A stretch of 6,838 bases of DNA. Origin: an uncultured Bacteroidales bacterium. GTDB lineage: Bacteria > Bacteroidota > Bacteroidia > Bacteroidales > Paludibacteraceae. A program made the translations under genes and the position numbers. The DNA lies in NCBI GenBank assembly GCA_903912795.1, contig CAIWIS010000017.1, positions 1 through 6,838 on the forward strand, given 5' to 3'. The notes beneath the pieces were generated by a model. That model did not search any database. It was given only the letters and a program-made list of their open reading frames with translations, and was not told where the DNA came from. Positions within the stretch are counted from its first letter, which is position 1. Every line of letters begins with the position of its first letter. Below, one piece after another: positions 1-5,669 of this stretch.

Positions 1-75
1 AATATTGTTTTTGAACCTGCTTGGGACAAAAGCATGATGAGCGAAGAAGCACAACTTGAATTAGGGTTTTTGTAA
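1..75 (+). CDS. MIP18/DUF59 (SufT-like) Fe-S cluster assembly protein, C-terminal fragment
   Basis: This is the 3' end of a gene that enters from the left edge, open from the first base to a TAA stop at 73-75 (24 codons). The tail EPAWDKSMMSEEAQLELGFL matches, from memory, the C-terminal signature of the short MIP18/DUF59 proteins of Bacteroidota (a W-D-x-x-M-M-S-E-E-A core, then L-E-L-G-F/M-L). Family members help deliver or mature Fe-S clusters and often sit in suf loci, but no other suf gene is visible here. The start and most of the domain lie outside the window, so the call rests on the tail alone. A terminator follows 35 bp downstream, so this is probably the last gene of its transcription unit. 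Confidence 0.75.
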   Translation, partial: NIVFEPAWDKSMMSEEAQLELGFL

Positions 76-110
76 GATATTGCATACTACATCTTTAAGT
101 TTTAGATTAG

Positions 111-147
111 GGACTATTGAAATTCAATTTTCAGTAGTCCTTCTTTT
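111..147 (+). terminator. Rho-independent terminator of the SufT-like gene
   Basis: A 12-bp stem pairs 111-122 (GGACTATTGAAA) with 129-140 (TTTCAGTAGTCC) around a 6-nt loop and is followed by the T-rich run TTCTTTT. The single imperfect pair is U-G in plus-strand RNA but becomes an A-C mismatch in minus-strand RNA. The minus-strand side also lacks a T run after the hairpin. It therefore suits the upstream plus-strand gene better than the helicase that ends at 150 from the other side. Confidence 0.7.
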
Positions 148-149
148 AT

Positions 150-1523
150 TTATACCGACACTACTTCGGGTTTGATATTGCGATGTGCAACTTTATAACC
201 CTTTAAATTAATCAATATCTGTTGCTCATAACGAGCCGAAACTTCGAAATAGCAAGAGCTATCTCCTACTTTCATGTTTTTCAAATCACCTGCACTAATT
301 CCCGTTTCTTCAACCAAAAAATCGGTAAGCGTACTTTTCAGAAACCCTTGCGTAATGCCAATATTCAAAAAGATACCTATTGGATGTGTCAATTTAACTT
401 CGTTCAGCAACTCTACTTTAACTTCCGAAAAACTAATTTTCAAATCGGCTTCAAGTTGTTTGATATCAGGTATATCTTCCGTTTTGATTAAACAAACCGA
501 CACACCCGATTTCCCTGCACGCGCTGTACGACCACTACGATGCGTGTACTGATCTGATTTTTCGGGCAAATGGTAATGGATAATATAATCTAATTCTTTA
601 ATATCAATGCCTCTCGCGGCAATATCAGTAGCCACAAGTAAGCTTATTCGGTTATTTTTCAGACCACGCATCACTTTATCACGCATTTCCTGATTCAAAT
701 TTCCATGCAGCGCATCGGCCGTTACTTCGAAACCTGCTAGTTGCTTGGCTATGCGTTTGGCTGCCGTTTTTGTTTTACAAAAAAGTATTCCGCGCTGCTC
801 TTTACGAGCCGATAAAAAAGCTTTCAAATAATCCAGTTTTTCACCTTGCTTGTATATCAAGTAATTGTGCTCAATTTTCTGATTCACAAATTCAGTTGCA
901 TTTATTCGAATCTCAACTGCATCAGCTCGCAAATAATCCTTAATAATTGCAGTTACATCTGCAGGCATTGTGGCTGTAAAAAGTAAACTTGTAATTCCTT
1001 GCTTACACGAATTTAATATTCTATCGATATCCGATTTAAAACCCATATTCATCATTTCGTCGGCTTCGTCGAGCACCAAAAACTTCAATTCGTTCAACTT
1101 CAGTGCATTTCTGTCAAGCAAATCGAGTAAACGACCCGGTGTAGCCACAACCACATGCGTAGAGCGCTGCAAACGTGCTATTTGGTCGTCGATAGGAACA
1201 CCACCATACACACACTCAGTAAAAACACGTGGAATATGTTTCGAAAAAAGGAAAAACTCACGCGCTACTTGTTGACCAAGTTCACGAGTTGGCACAAGTA
1301 CTAAAGCTTGTATATTGGGATTTTTGGGATCTATTGATTGTAAAATTGGCAAACAAAATGCGGCAGTTTTACCTGTACCAGTTTGAGCCACAGCCACCAA
1401 ATCTGTTTTGTTTTTTAAAATATGAGGTATGGTTTGCAACTGTATATCAGTTGGTTCTGTAATTTTATTTTCGTGCAATGCTTGTACTATTGCTTCGTTT
1501 ATGCCTAATTGATTAAATGTCAT
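150..1523 (-). CDS. DEAD-box ATP-dependent RNA helicase, DbpA/YxiN-like
   Basis: This 457-aa protein is a complete DEAD-box helicase that should remodel RNA or RNP structures in the cytoplasm using ATP. RecA domain 1 shows the Q motif (Q28), Walker A AQTGTGKT (46-53), PTREL (79-82), TPGR (128-131), DEAD (152-155) and TAT (183-185) in place of the usual SAT. Domain 2 has ILFCKTK (246-252), ATDIAARGIDI (298-308) and HRSGRTARAG (328-337). Residues about 380-452 look like the DbpA-type RNA-binding domain (PF03880), which in E. coli DbpA and B. subtilis YxiN directs the enzyme to 23S rRNA. A ribosome-assembly role is therefore likely but inferred. There is no long low-complexity tail as in CsdA or RhlE. 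The ATG at 1521-1523 lies just before the Q motif, as expected. The gene is divergent from mutY and appears monocistronic. Confidence 0.95.
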   Translation of the reverse strand: MTFNQLGINEAIVQALHENKITEPTDIQLQTIPHILKNKTDLVAVAQTGTGKTAAFCLPILQSIDPKNPNIQALVLVPTRELGQQVAREFFLFSKHIPRVFTECVYGGVPIDDQIARLQRSTHVVVATPGRLLDLLDRNALKLNELKFLVLDEADEMMNMGFKSDIDRILNSCKQGITSLLFTATMPADVTAIIKDYLRADAVEIRINATEFVNQKIEHNYLIYKQGEKLDYLKAFLSARKEQRGILFCKTKTAAKRIAKQLAGFEVTADALHGNLNQEMRDKVMRGLKNNRISLLVATDIAARGIDIKELDYIIHYHLPEKSDQYTHRSGRTARAGKSGVSVCLIKTEDIPDIKQLEADLKISFSEVKVELLNEVKLTHPIGIFLNIGITQGFLKSTLTDFLVEETGISAGDLKNMKVGDSSCYFEVSARYEQQILINLKGYKVAHRNIKPEVVSV

Positions 1524-1529
1524 CTTATT

Positions 1530-1559
1530 TTTGAATTAAAAAATAAAGTAGTACTTTTG
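1530..1559 (+). promoter_or_regulatory. Putative Bacteroidota-type promoter for mutY
   Basis: A perfect TAnnTTTG -7 element, TACTTTTG, lies at 1552-1559. A TTTG at 1530-1533 sits 18 bp upstream as a candidate -33 element, slightly shorter than the usual 19-21 bp spacing. Transcription would begin around 1566 and give mutY a leader of about 80 nt. The -7 element is the left arm of an inverted repeat whose right arm carries the helicase -7 element. Confidence 0.55.
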
Positions 1560-1582
1560 AAAATTGAGACCTCAAAGGTACT
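1550..1582. repeat. Inverted repeat spanning the divergent helicase/mutY promoters
   Basis: The arms AGTACTTTTGA (1550-1560) and TCAAAGGTACT (1572-1582) are inverted copies matching at 10 of 11 positions, separated by 11 bp. Each arm contains one perfect -7 element, pointing inward. The repeat may be a shared regulator site or simply the result of two similar promoters facing each other. Confidence 0.55.
1573..1580 (-). promoter_or_regulatory. Putative -7 promoter element for the DEAD-box helicase
   Basis: CAAAGGTA on the plus strand reads TACCTTTG on the minus strand, a perfect TAnnTTTG match 49 bp upstream of the helicase ATG. No convincing TTTG -33 element is present at the expected distance; that stretch is a T-rich run on the minus strand. 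The predicted start, near 1566, nearly coincides with that of the opposing mutY promoter, so the two promoters probably compete for RNA polymerase. Confidence 0.5.
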
Positions 1583-1647
1583 TCATTTTAAGAAAAAAAT
1601 AGAACATTTTGAATGCATCAGCGTTAAAGTGCTTATAAAACTAGATA

Positions 1648-2694
1648 ATGAGCGAAAAATACATATCCAAAAGCCTTATAAAATGGTATGAAGCAAATAA
1701 ACGCGAATTACCATGGCGTGATATTTCAGATCCATATCGCATTTGGATTTCGGAGATTATTTTGCAGCAAACCCGTGTCAATCAAGGCTTAAGTTATTAC
1801 CTTCGTTTTATAGAGCGATTTCCGAATGTAAAGGCGCTAGCTATAGCCAATGAGGATGAGGTTTTGAAATACTGGCAAGGTTTGGGATATTACTCTAGGG
1901 CTCGCAATTTACACAAAACAGCTCAAATAATTGCTGAAAAACACAAAGGAAAGTTTCCAAACTCCTATACAGACATAGTTCTGTTAAAAGGAATTGGAGC
2001 TTATACCGCAGCCGCTGTTTGTTCGTTTGCTTACAACCAAGCTTATGCTGTGGTGGATGGTAATGTTTATCGGGTACTTTCACGATTATTTGCCATCGAA
2101 ACTCCAATTGACAGCAATAAAGCAAAAAAAGAATTTTCGGAATTAGCTACCAACTTGCTCGACAAAAGTAAACCTGGCATTCACAATCAGGCAATTATGG
2201 AATTTGGTGCTTTGCAGTGTGTACCTGTTCAGCCCGACTGTAACGCATGTCCATTTCAGAAAACATGCAAAGCATATAAGCTCGATTTGGTTGATAAATT
2301 ACCAATTAAAGCCTCCAAAACTAAAGTTCGGGAGCGATTTTTCAATTATTTTTTAATACAATATCAATCAAAAATATACATTCAAAAACGTACCGAAAAG
2401 GATATTTGGCAAAATTTGTATGAACTTCCACTTATTGAATCCAACAAACTTTTCGAGCCGGAAGAAATTGGAACGAATGACTTTTTAACTAATATTGAAA
2501 ATATTGAAATTAGCTCTACCACATCCACTTTTAAGCATATTTTGTCGCACCAACGCATATTTGCACGCTTTTTTTCTGTAACTGTATCGGATAAAAACAA
2601 TTACTTAAATCAGCTTATTGAAATAAATTGCAATGAAATTGATAACTATGCTGTATCCCGTTTAACATCATTGTTTTTGGAGACAATTAATTAA
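1648..2694 (+). CDS. mutY: A/G-specific adenine DNA glycosylase MutY
   Basis: This 348-aa enzyme removes adenine mispaired with 8-oxoguanine in the GO base-excision repair pathway, preventing G:C to T:A transversions. The glycosylase domain shows catalytic Glu36 (ISEIILQQTR), the minor-groove-reading region WQGLGYYSRARNL (76-88), the helix-hairpin-helix LKGIGAYTA (113-121) and catalytic Asp137 (AVVDGNVYRVLSR). Four cysteines at 191, 198, 201 and 207 form the C-x6-C-x2-C-x5-C ligand set for a [4Fe-4S] cluster. Residues about 228-345 resemble the NUDIX-like C-terminal domain that recognises 8-oxoG, including FKHILSHQRI (295-304) where MutY proteins carry the FSH-type loop. The length is normal for the family. 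ATG 1648 puts LPWR at residues 21-24, as in homologues. There is no Shine-Dalgarno sequence. The stop codon lies inside the left copy of a possible target-site duplication of the downstream element. Confidence 0.96.
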   Translation: MSEKYISKSLIKWYEANKRELPWRDISDPYRIWISEIILQQTRVNQGLSYYLRFIERFPNVKALAIANEDEVLKYWQGLGYYSRARNLHKTAQIIAEKHKGKFPNSYTDIVLLKGIGAYTAAAVCSFAYNQAYAVVDGNVYRVLSRLFAIETPIDSNKAKKEFSELATNLLDKSKPGIHNQAIMEFGALQCVPVQPDCNACPFQKTCKAYKLDLVDKLPIKASKTKVRERFFNYFLIQYQSKIYIQKRTEKDIWQNLYELPLIESNKLFEPEEIGTNDFLTNIENIEISSTTSTFKHILSHQRIFARFFSVTVSDKNNYLNQLIEINCNEIDNYAVSRLTSLFLETIN

Positions 2695-2696
2695 AT

Positions 2697-2716
2697 CTAC
2701 TTTGACAGATTATAAT
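2697..2716 (+). repeat. Left terminal inverted repeat of the MITE-like element
   Basis: The sequence CTACTTTGACAGATTATAAT starts three bases after the mutY stop codon. It is the reverse complement of 2859-2878 except for one A/G difference at its 16th base. Confidence 0.75.
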
Positions 2717-2754
2717 AAAATATTTAAAACTTCAGAGACGTAGGTATTTTACAT

Positions 2755-2818
2755 CCCCTTTAGGGGCTTGGGGCAGTAAAAAATTGTTTTAAAACTGCCC
2801 CTAAATCCCCTAAAGGGG
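2755..2818. repeat. Internal GC-rich palindrome with CCCCTTTAGGGG arms
   Basis: CCCCTTTAGGGG (2755-2766) and its exact reverse complement CCCCTAAAGGGG (2807-2818) form the outer 12-bp stem. GGGGCAGT (2770-2777) and ACTGCCCC (2794-2801) form an inner 8-bp stem. A small asymmetric internal loop separates the stems, and the apex is A/T only. Each 12-mer can also fold on itself as a CCCC/GGGG mini-hairpin, so two alternative structures are possible. No T run follows, so it is not a typical intrinsic terminator. Confidence 0.8.
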
Positions 2819-2858
2819 ACTTGAAGTTACTATCGATTAGTTTATTAATTTTTTAAAC

Positions 2859-2878
2859 ATTACAATCTGTCAAAGTAG
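2859..2878 (-). repeat. Right terminal inverted repeat of the MITE-like element
   Basis: ATTACAATCTGTCAAAGTAG mirrors the left end at 2697-2716 at 19 of 20 positions. It is followed by one unmatched G and then ATTAAAT (2880-2886), the same heptamer that precedes the left end. Confidence 0.75.
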
Positions 2879-2879
2879 G

Positions 2880-3040
2880 ATTAAATACAAATTTATTTAG
2901 TTCCAACTACACTTTCAACAAACGTTTGCAGTTCTTTTTTCAATCAAAAATAGCGAAATTTTGATAATTCTCACGAAAAAAAGCTAACATTGTAACTTTT
3001 AAATCAGAATCATTTTTTAAACGTGAAACAATAAAAAACC
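2880..3040 (+). other. Upstream region of the MFS transporter gene
   Basis: These 161 bp between the palindromic element and the transporter ATG contain no plausible gene. They hold a perfect 10-bp palindrome (2919-2928). The best promoter-like string is TAACTTTT (2993-3000), one mismatch from TAnnTTTG, but no TTTG lies at the right distance. The promoter could therefore not be placed with confidence. There is no Shine-Dalgarno sequence ahead of the ATG. Confidence 0.4.
2919..2928. promoter_or_regulatory. Possible LacI-family operator, CAAACGTTTG
   Basis: CAAACGTTTG is a perfect palindrome with a central CG, about 112 bp upstream of the transporter start. The AAACGTTT core is the general form of LacI/PurR/CcpA-family operators, which often control sugar transporters. 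The symmetry ends after 10 bp and no LacI-type regulator gene is in the window, so the assignment rests on motif resemblance and position. Confidence 0.35.
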
Positions 3041-4540
3041 ATGTTAAACATTCAGAAAAAATTAAGCAATCCATTTTTGGCATTATTAGCTTTACCAGCT
3101 ACGGCAGTTGGATTTGCGCTCTCCACTCAAATTGCTGCTCTTAGTTGGATACTATCCAAAAAATACAACCTCGATATTCACGAAGTTGCATTTGTATGGC
3201 TGGCAGGTCCTATAGCCGGAATTTTCGGACAAATAATTGTGGGATTAGTCAGCGATAATGTTTGGTTTATGGGTGGCCGTAGGCGACCGTTTATAATGAT
3301 AGGCGGCATGATTAGTACGTTGGCTTTTCTGGCTTTGCCTTATATCCGCGAAATTTCTCAAATCACGGGCATTACCGATATTATTATAATTGCATCAATA
3401 ATAGCACTTTTTCTTGACTTATCGGTTAATGTAACCTTTAATCCTGCCCGATCCATAATTGCCGATTTAACGCCTGAGGGAAAAATACGCATGGCGGGCT
3501 TTGTATGGATGCAAATTGTATCCGGATTTTTTGGCGTATTTGCGTACTTTCTTTCCATGGTTTTTGGTAACGAAACCCTGCTTTTTATTGCTGCATTTTT
3601 GGTTTTTGCAACAGCAGTTTTTCCAATACTTTTTATCGAAGAGAAAAAAGAGGTGGAAGCCGATACAAAATCGACCGAGAAATTTGGTGTAAGTCAAATA
3701 CTGAAAGAAATTTTCCCATTGTATGGCTTTTTGGTATTTGGTGTTTTTAGTGTTGTAAATCATTTCAACGAGTCGCTTGCACCATATCATAATCCCATTT
3801 TAATTGCCGCACTTGCCTACTCTATCGTTATAGGCATAACACTTATAATCAAAGGATTAAAAACAGTTTCGAACAAAAACGAATTTCACAAAATAATGCT
3901 AGCACACTCATTTACATGGGTAGCATTTCAAAGCATGTTTATCATTTCCGGCTTTTTTATCGAGAAACAAATTCTTCCTAATGTTGAAATCAGCACGCTC
4001 ACTGCCAATTGGTTTGCACAAGCATTAACGGGTGTTACTCAATCAGCCGATGCATCTGTTGGCAATATTGTTTCGCTTGGTTTTTTGATCCTAAACTTTG
4101 TTGGAGCTGTATTTCCCTTACTTCTTCAATCGGTTTCACGAAAAATAGGACGCGTTAAAACCTACATTTCGGCACTTAGCTTTGCCGTTGTTGGCTATTT
4201 TTACATAGCATTTTTAGGAAAACTCGAAATTGATTTTTACATCGGCATGTTTTTGGTCGGAATAGGCTGGTCGGCAGTAATATCTATCGTATTTGCCATT
4301 ATGAGCGAGCGAGTTAATCCAGCTAAAATGGGATTGTATATGGGAGTTTTCAATTTAGCAGTGGTGCTTCCGCAAATGATGAGTAATGGAGTGGCCAATG
4401 TAATTAAACAGACCGAGAATTATCAACTTTTGTATATAATATGCGGGTTATTAGTTGCCGTATCGGTGCTATTTTGGATGTTTGTACGCGAGCCGCAACA
4501 ATCCACCAATCAATCAAACGGAGTTCGAGGAAGTCATTAA
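3041..4540 (+). CDS. MFS transporter, SLC45/GPH-like (probable sugar:cation symporter)
   Basis: This 499-aa polytopic inner-membrane protein belongs to the major facilitator superfamily. The loop after the second membrane segment carries SDNVWFMGGRRRPFI (71-85), the GRRRPFI signature of the SLC45/plant sucrose-transporter group. PARSIIADLTP (135-145) and GLYMGVFNLAVVLPQ (431-445) also fit that group. Family members usually import sucrose, maltose or related glucosides with protons. The substrate here is unknown, and no carbohydrate gene is adjacent. By eye there are about 14 hydrophobic segments rather than 12: two extra ones (about 225-243 and 251-272) lie between the usual six-helix halves, and the second half starts near HSFTWVAFQ (289-297). 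The C-terminus is short and hydrophilic. A possible LacI-type operator lies upstream and a strong terminator begins 10 bp after the stop, so it is probably transcribed alone. Confidence 0.85.
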   Translation: MLNIQKKLSNPFLALLALPATAVGFALSTQIAALSWILSKKYNLDIHEVAFVWLAGPIAGIFGQIIVGLVSDNVWFMGGRRRPFIMIGGMISTLAFLALPYIREISQITGITDIIIIASIIALFLDLSVNVTFNPARSIIADLTPEGKIRMAGFVWMQIVSGFFGVFAYFLSMVFGNETLLFIAAFLVFATAVFPILFIEEKKEVEADTKSTEKFGVSQILKEIFPLYGFLVFGVFSVVNHFNESLAPYHNPILIAALAYSIVIGITLIIKGLKTVSNKNEFHKIMLAHSFTWVAFQSMFIISGFFIEKQILPNVEISTLTANWFAQALTGVTQSADASVGNIVSLGFLILNFVGAVFPLLLQSVSRKIGRVKTYISALSFAVVGYFYIAFLGKLEIDFYIGMFLVGIGWSAVISIVFAIMSERVNPAKMGLYMGVFNLAVVLPQMMSNGVANVIKQTENYQLLYIICGLLVAVSVLFWMFVREPQQSTNQSNGVRGSH

Positions 4541-4549
4541 ATGTACATT

Positions 4550-4586
4550 AAAAAGGGCTGTATCAACAAACGATACAGCCCTTTTT
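4550..4586. terminator. Bidirectional Rho-independent terminator
   Basis: A perfect 15-bp stem pairs AAAAAGGGCTGTATC (4550-4564) with GATACAGCCCTTTTT (4572-4586) around a 7-nt loop. The A-run and T-run at the stem base give a U-tract on either strand, so it can end both the transporter transcript (stop at 4540) and the converging ompH transcript (stop at 4620). Confidence 0.92.
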
Positions 4587-4619
4587 AAGATTATGAATTT
4601 ATCAACTTAAAATTGCAAT

Positions 4620-5225
4620 TTATTTTTTAGCTTTGAAGCGTTCGTTAAGCAATTTAGTAACTTCAACAGTAATATCGTAGCCTTTTTGAGCAAACAAAAC
4701 ATTATCGCTAGCAGTATTACTAATTATCATTTCGTATTTATTATCCTTGTTATATTGTTTCAGAAACGCATTAATGGTATCGCGCAATTGCTCACTCATT
4801 TTTTGCTGAACTTGCATAATTTGTTGACTTAGCTTACCATCCAACTGTTGCAAATCCTGTTGACGACGTACCAAACGAGCTTGTTCTTGCTCGGCACGCT
4901 CACGACTTAAAAAAGCATTGGCTTCCAACTTACGTTGAAATTCGGCCATTTCTTGTTGTAATTGACGCGCTTTGGTATTTATATCTAATCGTGAATCTTC
5001 TTGTTTGCGTATTAATGACTCGTTAGCATCCTTTGCAAACTGGTAATTCGACAATAATGAATCGACATTGATGTAAGCAATCGGCAATTTTCCGGCTTTA
5101 ATTTCTTCTTTGCTAAATGGAGCAGATTTGCTTGAACTACCGGCATTGCTGCTAAACACTTTTACAAACAATACAATAACTGCTATGGCTAAAACGCCGT
5201 TTAAAATGAGTGAAAGATTTTTCAT
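4620..5225 (-). CDS. OmpH/Skp-family periplasmic chaperone-like protein
   Basis: This 201-aa protein has a hydrophobic N-terminal segment (about 6-24) that should act as a signal sequence or uncleaved membrane anchor. No clear cleavage site or lipobox is visible, and the protein contains no cysteine. After a linker comes the OmpH/Skp domain (PF03938). It opens with the beta strand IAYINVDSLLSNY (49-61), continues as a long Q/E/R-rich coiled coil (about 65-150), and closes with YEMIISN...DITVEVTKLLNERF (164-197). Family members are trimeric 'jellyfish' chaperones that hold unfolded outer-membrane proteins in the periplasm. The length is somewhat greater than E. coli Skp, mostly because of the N-terminal segment and linker. 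Here it stands apart from bamA, which often neighbours skp. It is the second gene of a unit with the small membrane protein 15 bp upstream. Confidence 0.87.
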   Translation of the reverse strand: MKNLSLILNGVLAIAVIVLFVKVFSSNAGSSSKSAPFSKEEIKAGKLPIAYINVDSLLSNYQFAKDANESLIRKQEDSRLDINTKARQLQQEMAEFQRKLEANAFLSRERAEQEQARLVRRQQDLQQLDGKLSQQIMQVQQKMSEQLRDTINAFLKQYNKDNKYEMIISNTASDNVLFAQKGYDITVEVTKLLNERFKAKK

Positions 5226-5240
5226 GCTGTTCTTATAAAA

Positions 5241-5477
5241 TTATAATTTTGAAACTTCGTTGTATAAATCAATTCGGCTAATTGGTTTTGCTTTTTGAGC
5301 ATCCCTATCCTGGGTAGTTGCACAGTGTACTCCTTTGTCCTTCAATGCTTTATTTCCTCCAATATGAATATTGGGAAATTCGCCTCCTTTGATAAAAAAA
5401 ATTCTAAATCCTAGTATCAAAACTCCTATTATCAGTAAGATAGCCGACACTATAAATGCTTGTAGCATAATTTTCAT
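5241..5477 (-). CDS. Conserved small membrane protein of unknown function
   Basis: This 78-aa protein has one N-terminal transmembrane helix (about 7-29) and a polar tail of some 48 residues. The tail starts with KGGEFPNIHIGGNKALKDKG (30-49), followed by HCATTQDRDAQ (51-61). From memory, this FPN-x-HIGGN-x-AL and single-Cys pattern recurs in short Bacteroidota proteins annotated only as membrane or secreted proteins; I cannot give a function. The glycine-rich HIGGN motif, His38, His51 and Cys52 are the residues most likely to matter. There is no lipobox. ATG 5475-5477 is preferred because a -7 element lies just upstream; Met4 is a possible alternative start. It is the first gene of a probable two-gene unit with the OmpH-like gene, which begins 15 bp downstream. 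That spacing suggests an envelope role, by inference only. Confidence 0.75.
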   Translation of the reverse strand: MKIMLQAFIVSAILLIIGVLILGFRIFFIKGGEFPNIHIGGNKALKDKGVHCATTQDRDAQKAKPISRIDLYNEVSKL

Positions 5478-5492
5478 TTGTTAATTCTGATA

Positions 5493-5500
5493 CAAAGATA
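5493..5500 (-). promoter_or_regulatory. Putative -7 promoter element for the membrane protein/ompH unit
   Basis: CAAAGATA on the plus strand reads TATCTTTG on the minus strand, a perfect TAnnTTTG match 15 bp upstream of the 78-aa gene's ATG. That predicts a very short leader of about 10 nt. No clear -33 TTTG is present. An 8-bp inverted repeat, TACAAAGA (5491-5498) and TCTTTGTA (5521-5528), brackets the element. Confidence 0.5.
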
Positions 5501-5611
5501 ATTTTTTTAAAAGATTAAATTCTTTGTAAGTGCTATTTTTTAGTAATTTGAATGTTTTAGATTGCTTTTTAACTGATATTAAGAAGGTAGCAGTAATCAC
5601 AAAGCATTTAA

Positions 5612-5643
5612 CTTGTACAAATTAGAAAAAAGGCATAACTTTG
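5612..5643 (+). promoter_or_regulatory. Bacteroidota-type promoter for the tcdA-like gene
   Basis: TAACTTTG (5636-5643) is a perfect TAnnTTTG -7 element, and CTTG (5612-5615) lies exactly 20 bp upstream as the -33 element. This is the best-spaced promoter in the window. Transcription should begin near 5650, leaving a leader of about 20 nt before ATG 5670. Confidence 0.7.
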
Positions 5644-5669
5644 TAGCCTAAAAGCGCTATAAAAAGGAT

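Larger units (their letters stand above)
2697..2878. mobile_element. MITE-like palindromic element, non-coding
   Basis: A 182-bp segment is bounded by inverted copies of CTACTTTGACAGATTATAAT (2697-2716) and ATTACAATCTGTCAAAGTAG (2859-2878), matching at 19 of 20 positions. Inside lies a second, GC-rich palindrome (2755-2818) that contrasts with the AT-rich surroundings. ATTAAAT occurs directly outside the left end (2690-2696) and again at 2880-2886 on the right, one extra G after the repeat, consistent with a 7-bp target-site duplication. No ORF or transposase is present, so the element could only have moved with enzymes supplied in trans. Short palindromes with a CCCCTTTAGGGG core are, from memory, common in Bacteroidota genomes. 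The structure is seen directly; mobility is inferred. It may alternatively be an immobile REP-like repeat. Confidence 0.6.

Noticed and set aside
111..140. Hairpin as a terminator for the minus-strand helicase
   Set aside because: In minus-strand RNA the stem has an A-C mismatch and is not followed by a T run. It fits plus-strand termination much better.
222..1462. Several plus-strand reading frames of 77-101 codons inside the helicase gene
   Set aside because: They lie antisense to a full set of DEAD-box motifs, overlap one another, and their translations show no recognisable domain. They are shadows of the real gene.
1509..1691. Plus-strand 60-codon frame overlapping the 5' end of mutY
   Set aside because: It overlaps both the helicase start and the first 44 bases of mutY in another frame, has low-complexity K/I-rich content, and would begin upstream of the predicted promoter.
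2697..2878. A small RNA gene or CRISPR-like unit in the palindromic region
   Set aside because: There are no spaced direct repeats and no promoter or terminator arrangement. The inverted-end architecture fits a mobile palindromic repeat better.
4770..5030. Repetitive-looking TTG/CTT-rich sequence in the OmpH-like gene as a DNA repeat
   Set aside because: It reflects the Q/E/R-rich coiled-coil codons, with no exact repeat unit.
5491..5528. Inverted repeat TACAAAGA / TCTTTGTA near the membrane protein promoter, as an operator
   Set aside because: Arms of 8 bp with a 22-bp spacer are easily expected by chance in this AT-rich intergenic DNA, and there is no further symmetry. It is mentioned only in the promoter entry.
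5663..5669. AAGGAT as a Shine-Dalgarno site ahead of the tcdA-like gene
   Set aside because: It lies only two or three bases from the ATG, too close for a normal Shine-Dalgarno site, and Bacteroidota generally do not depend on such sites.
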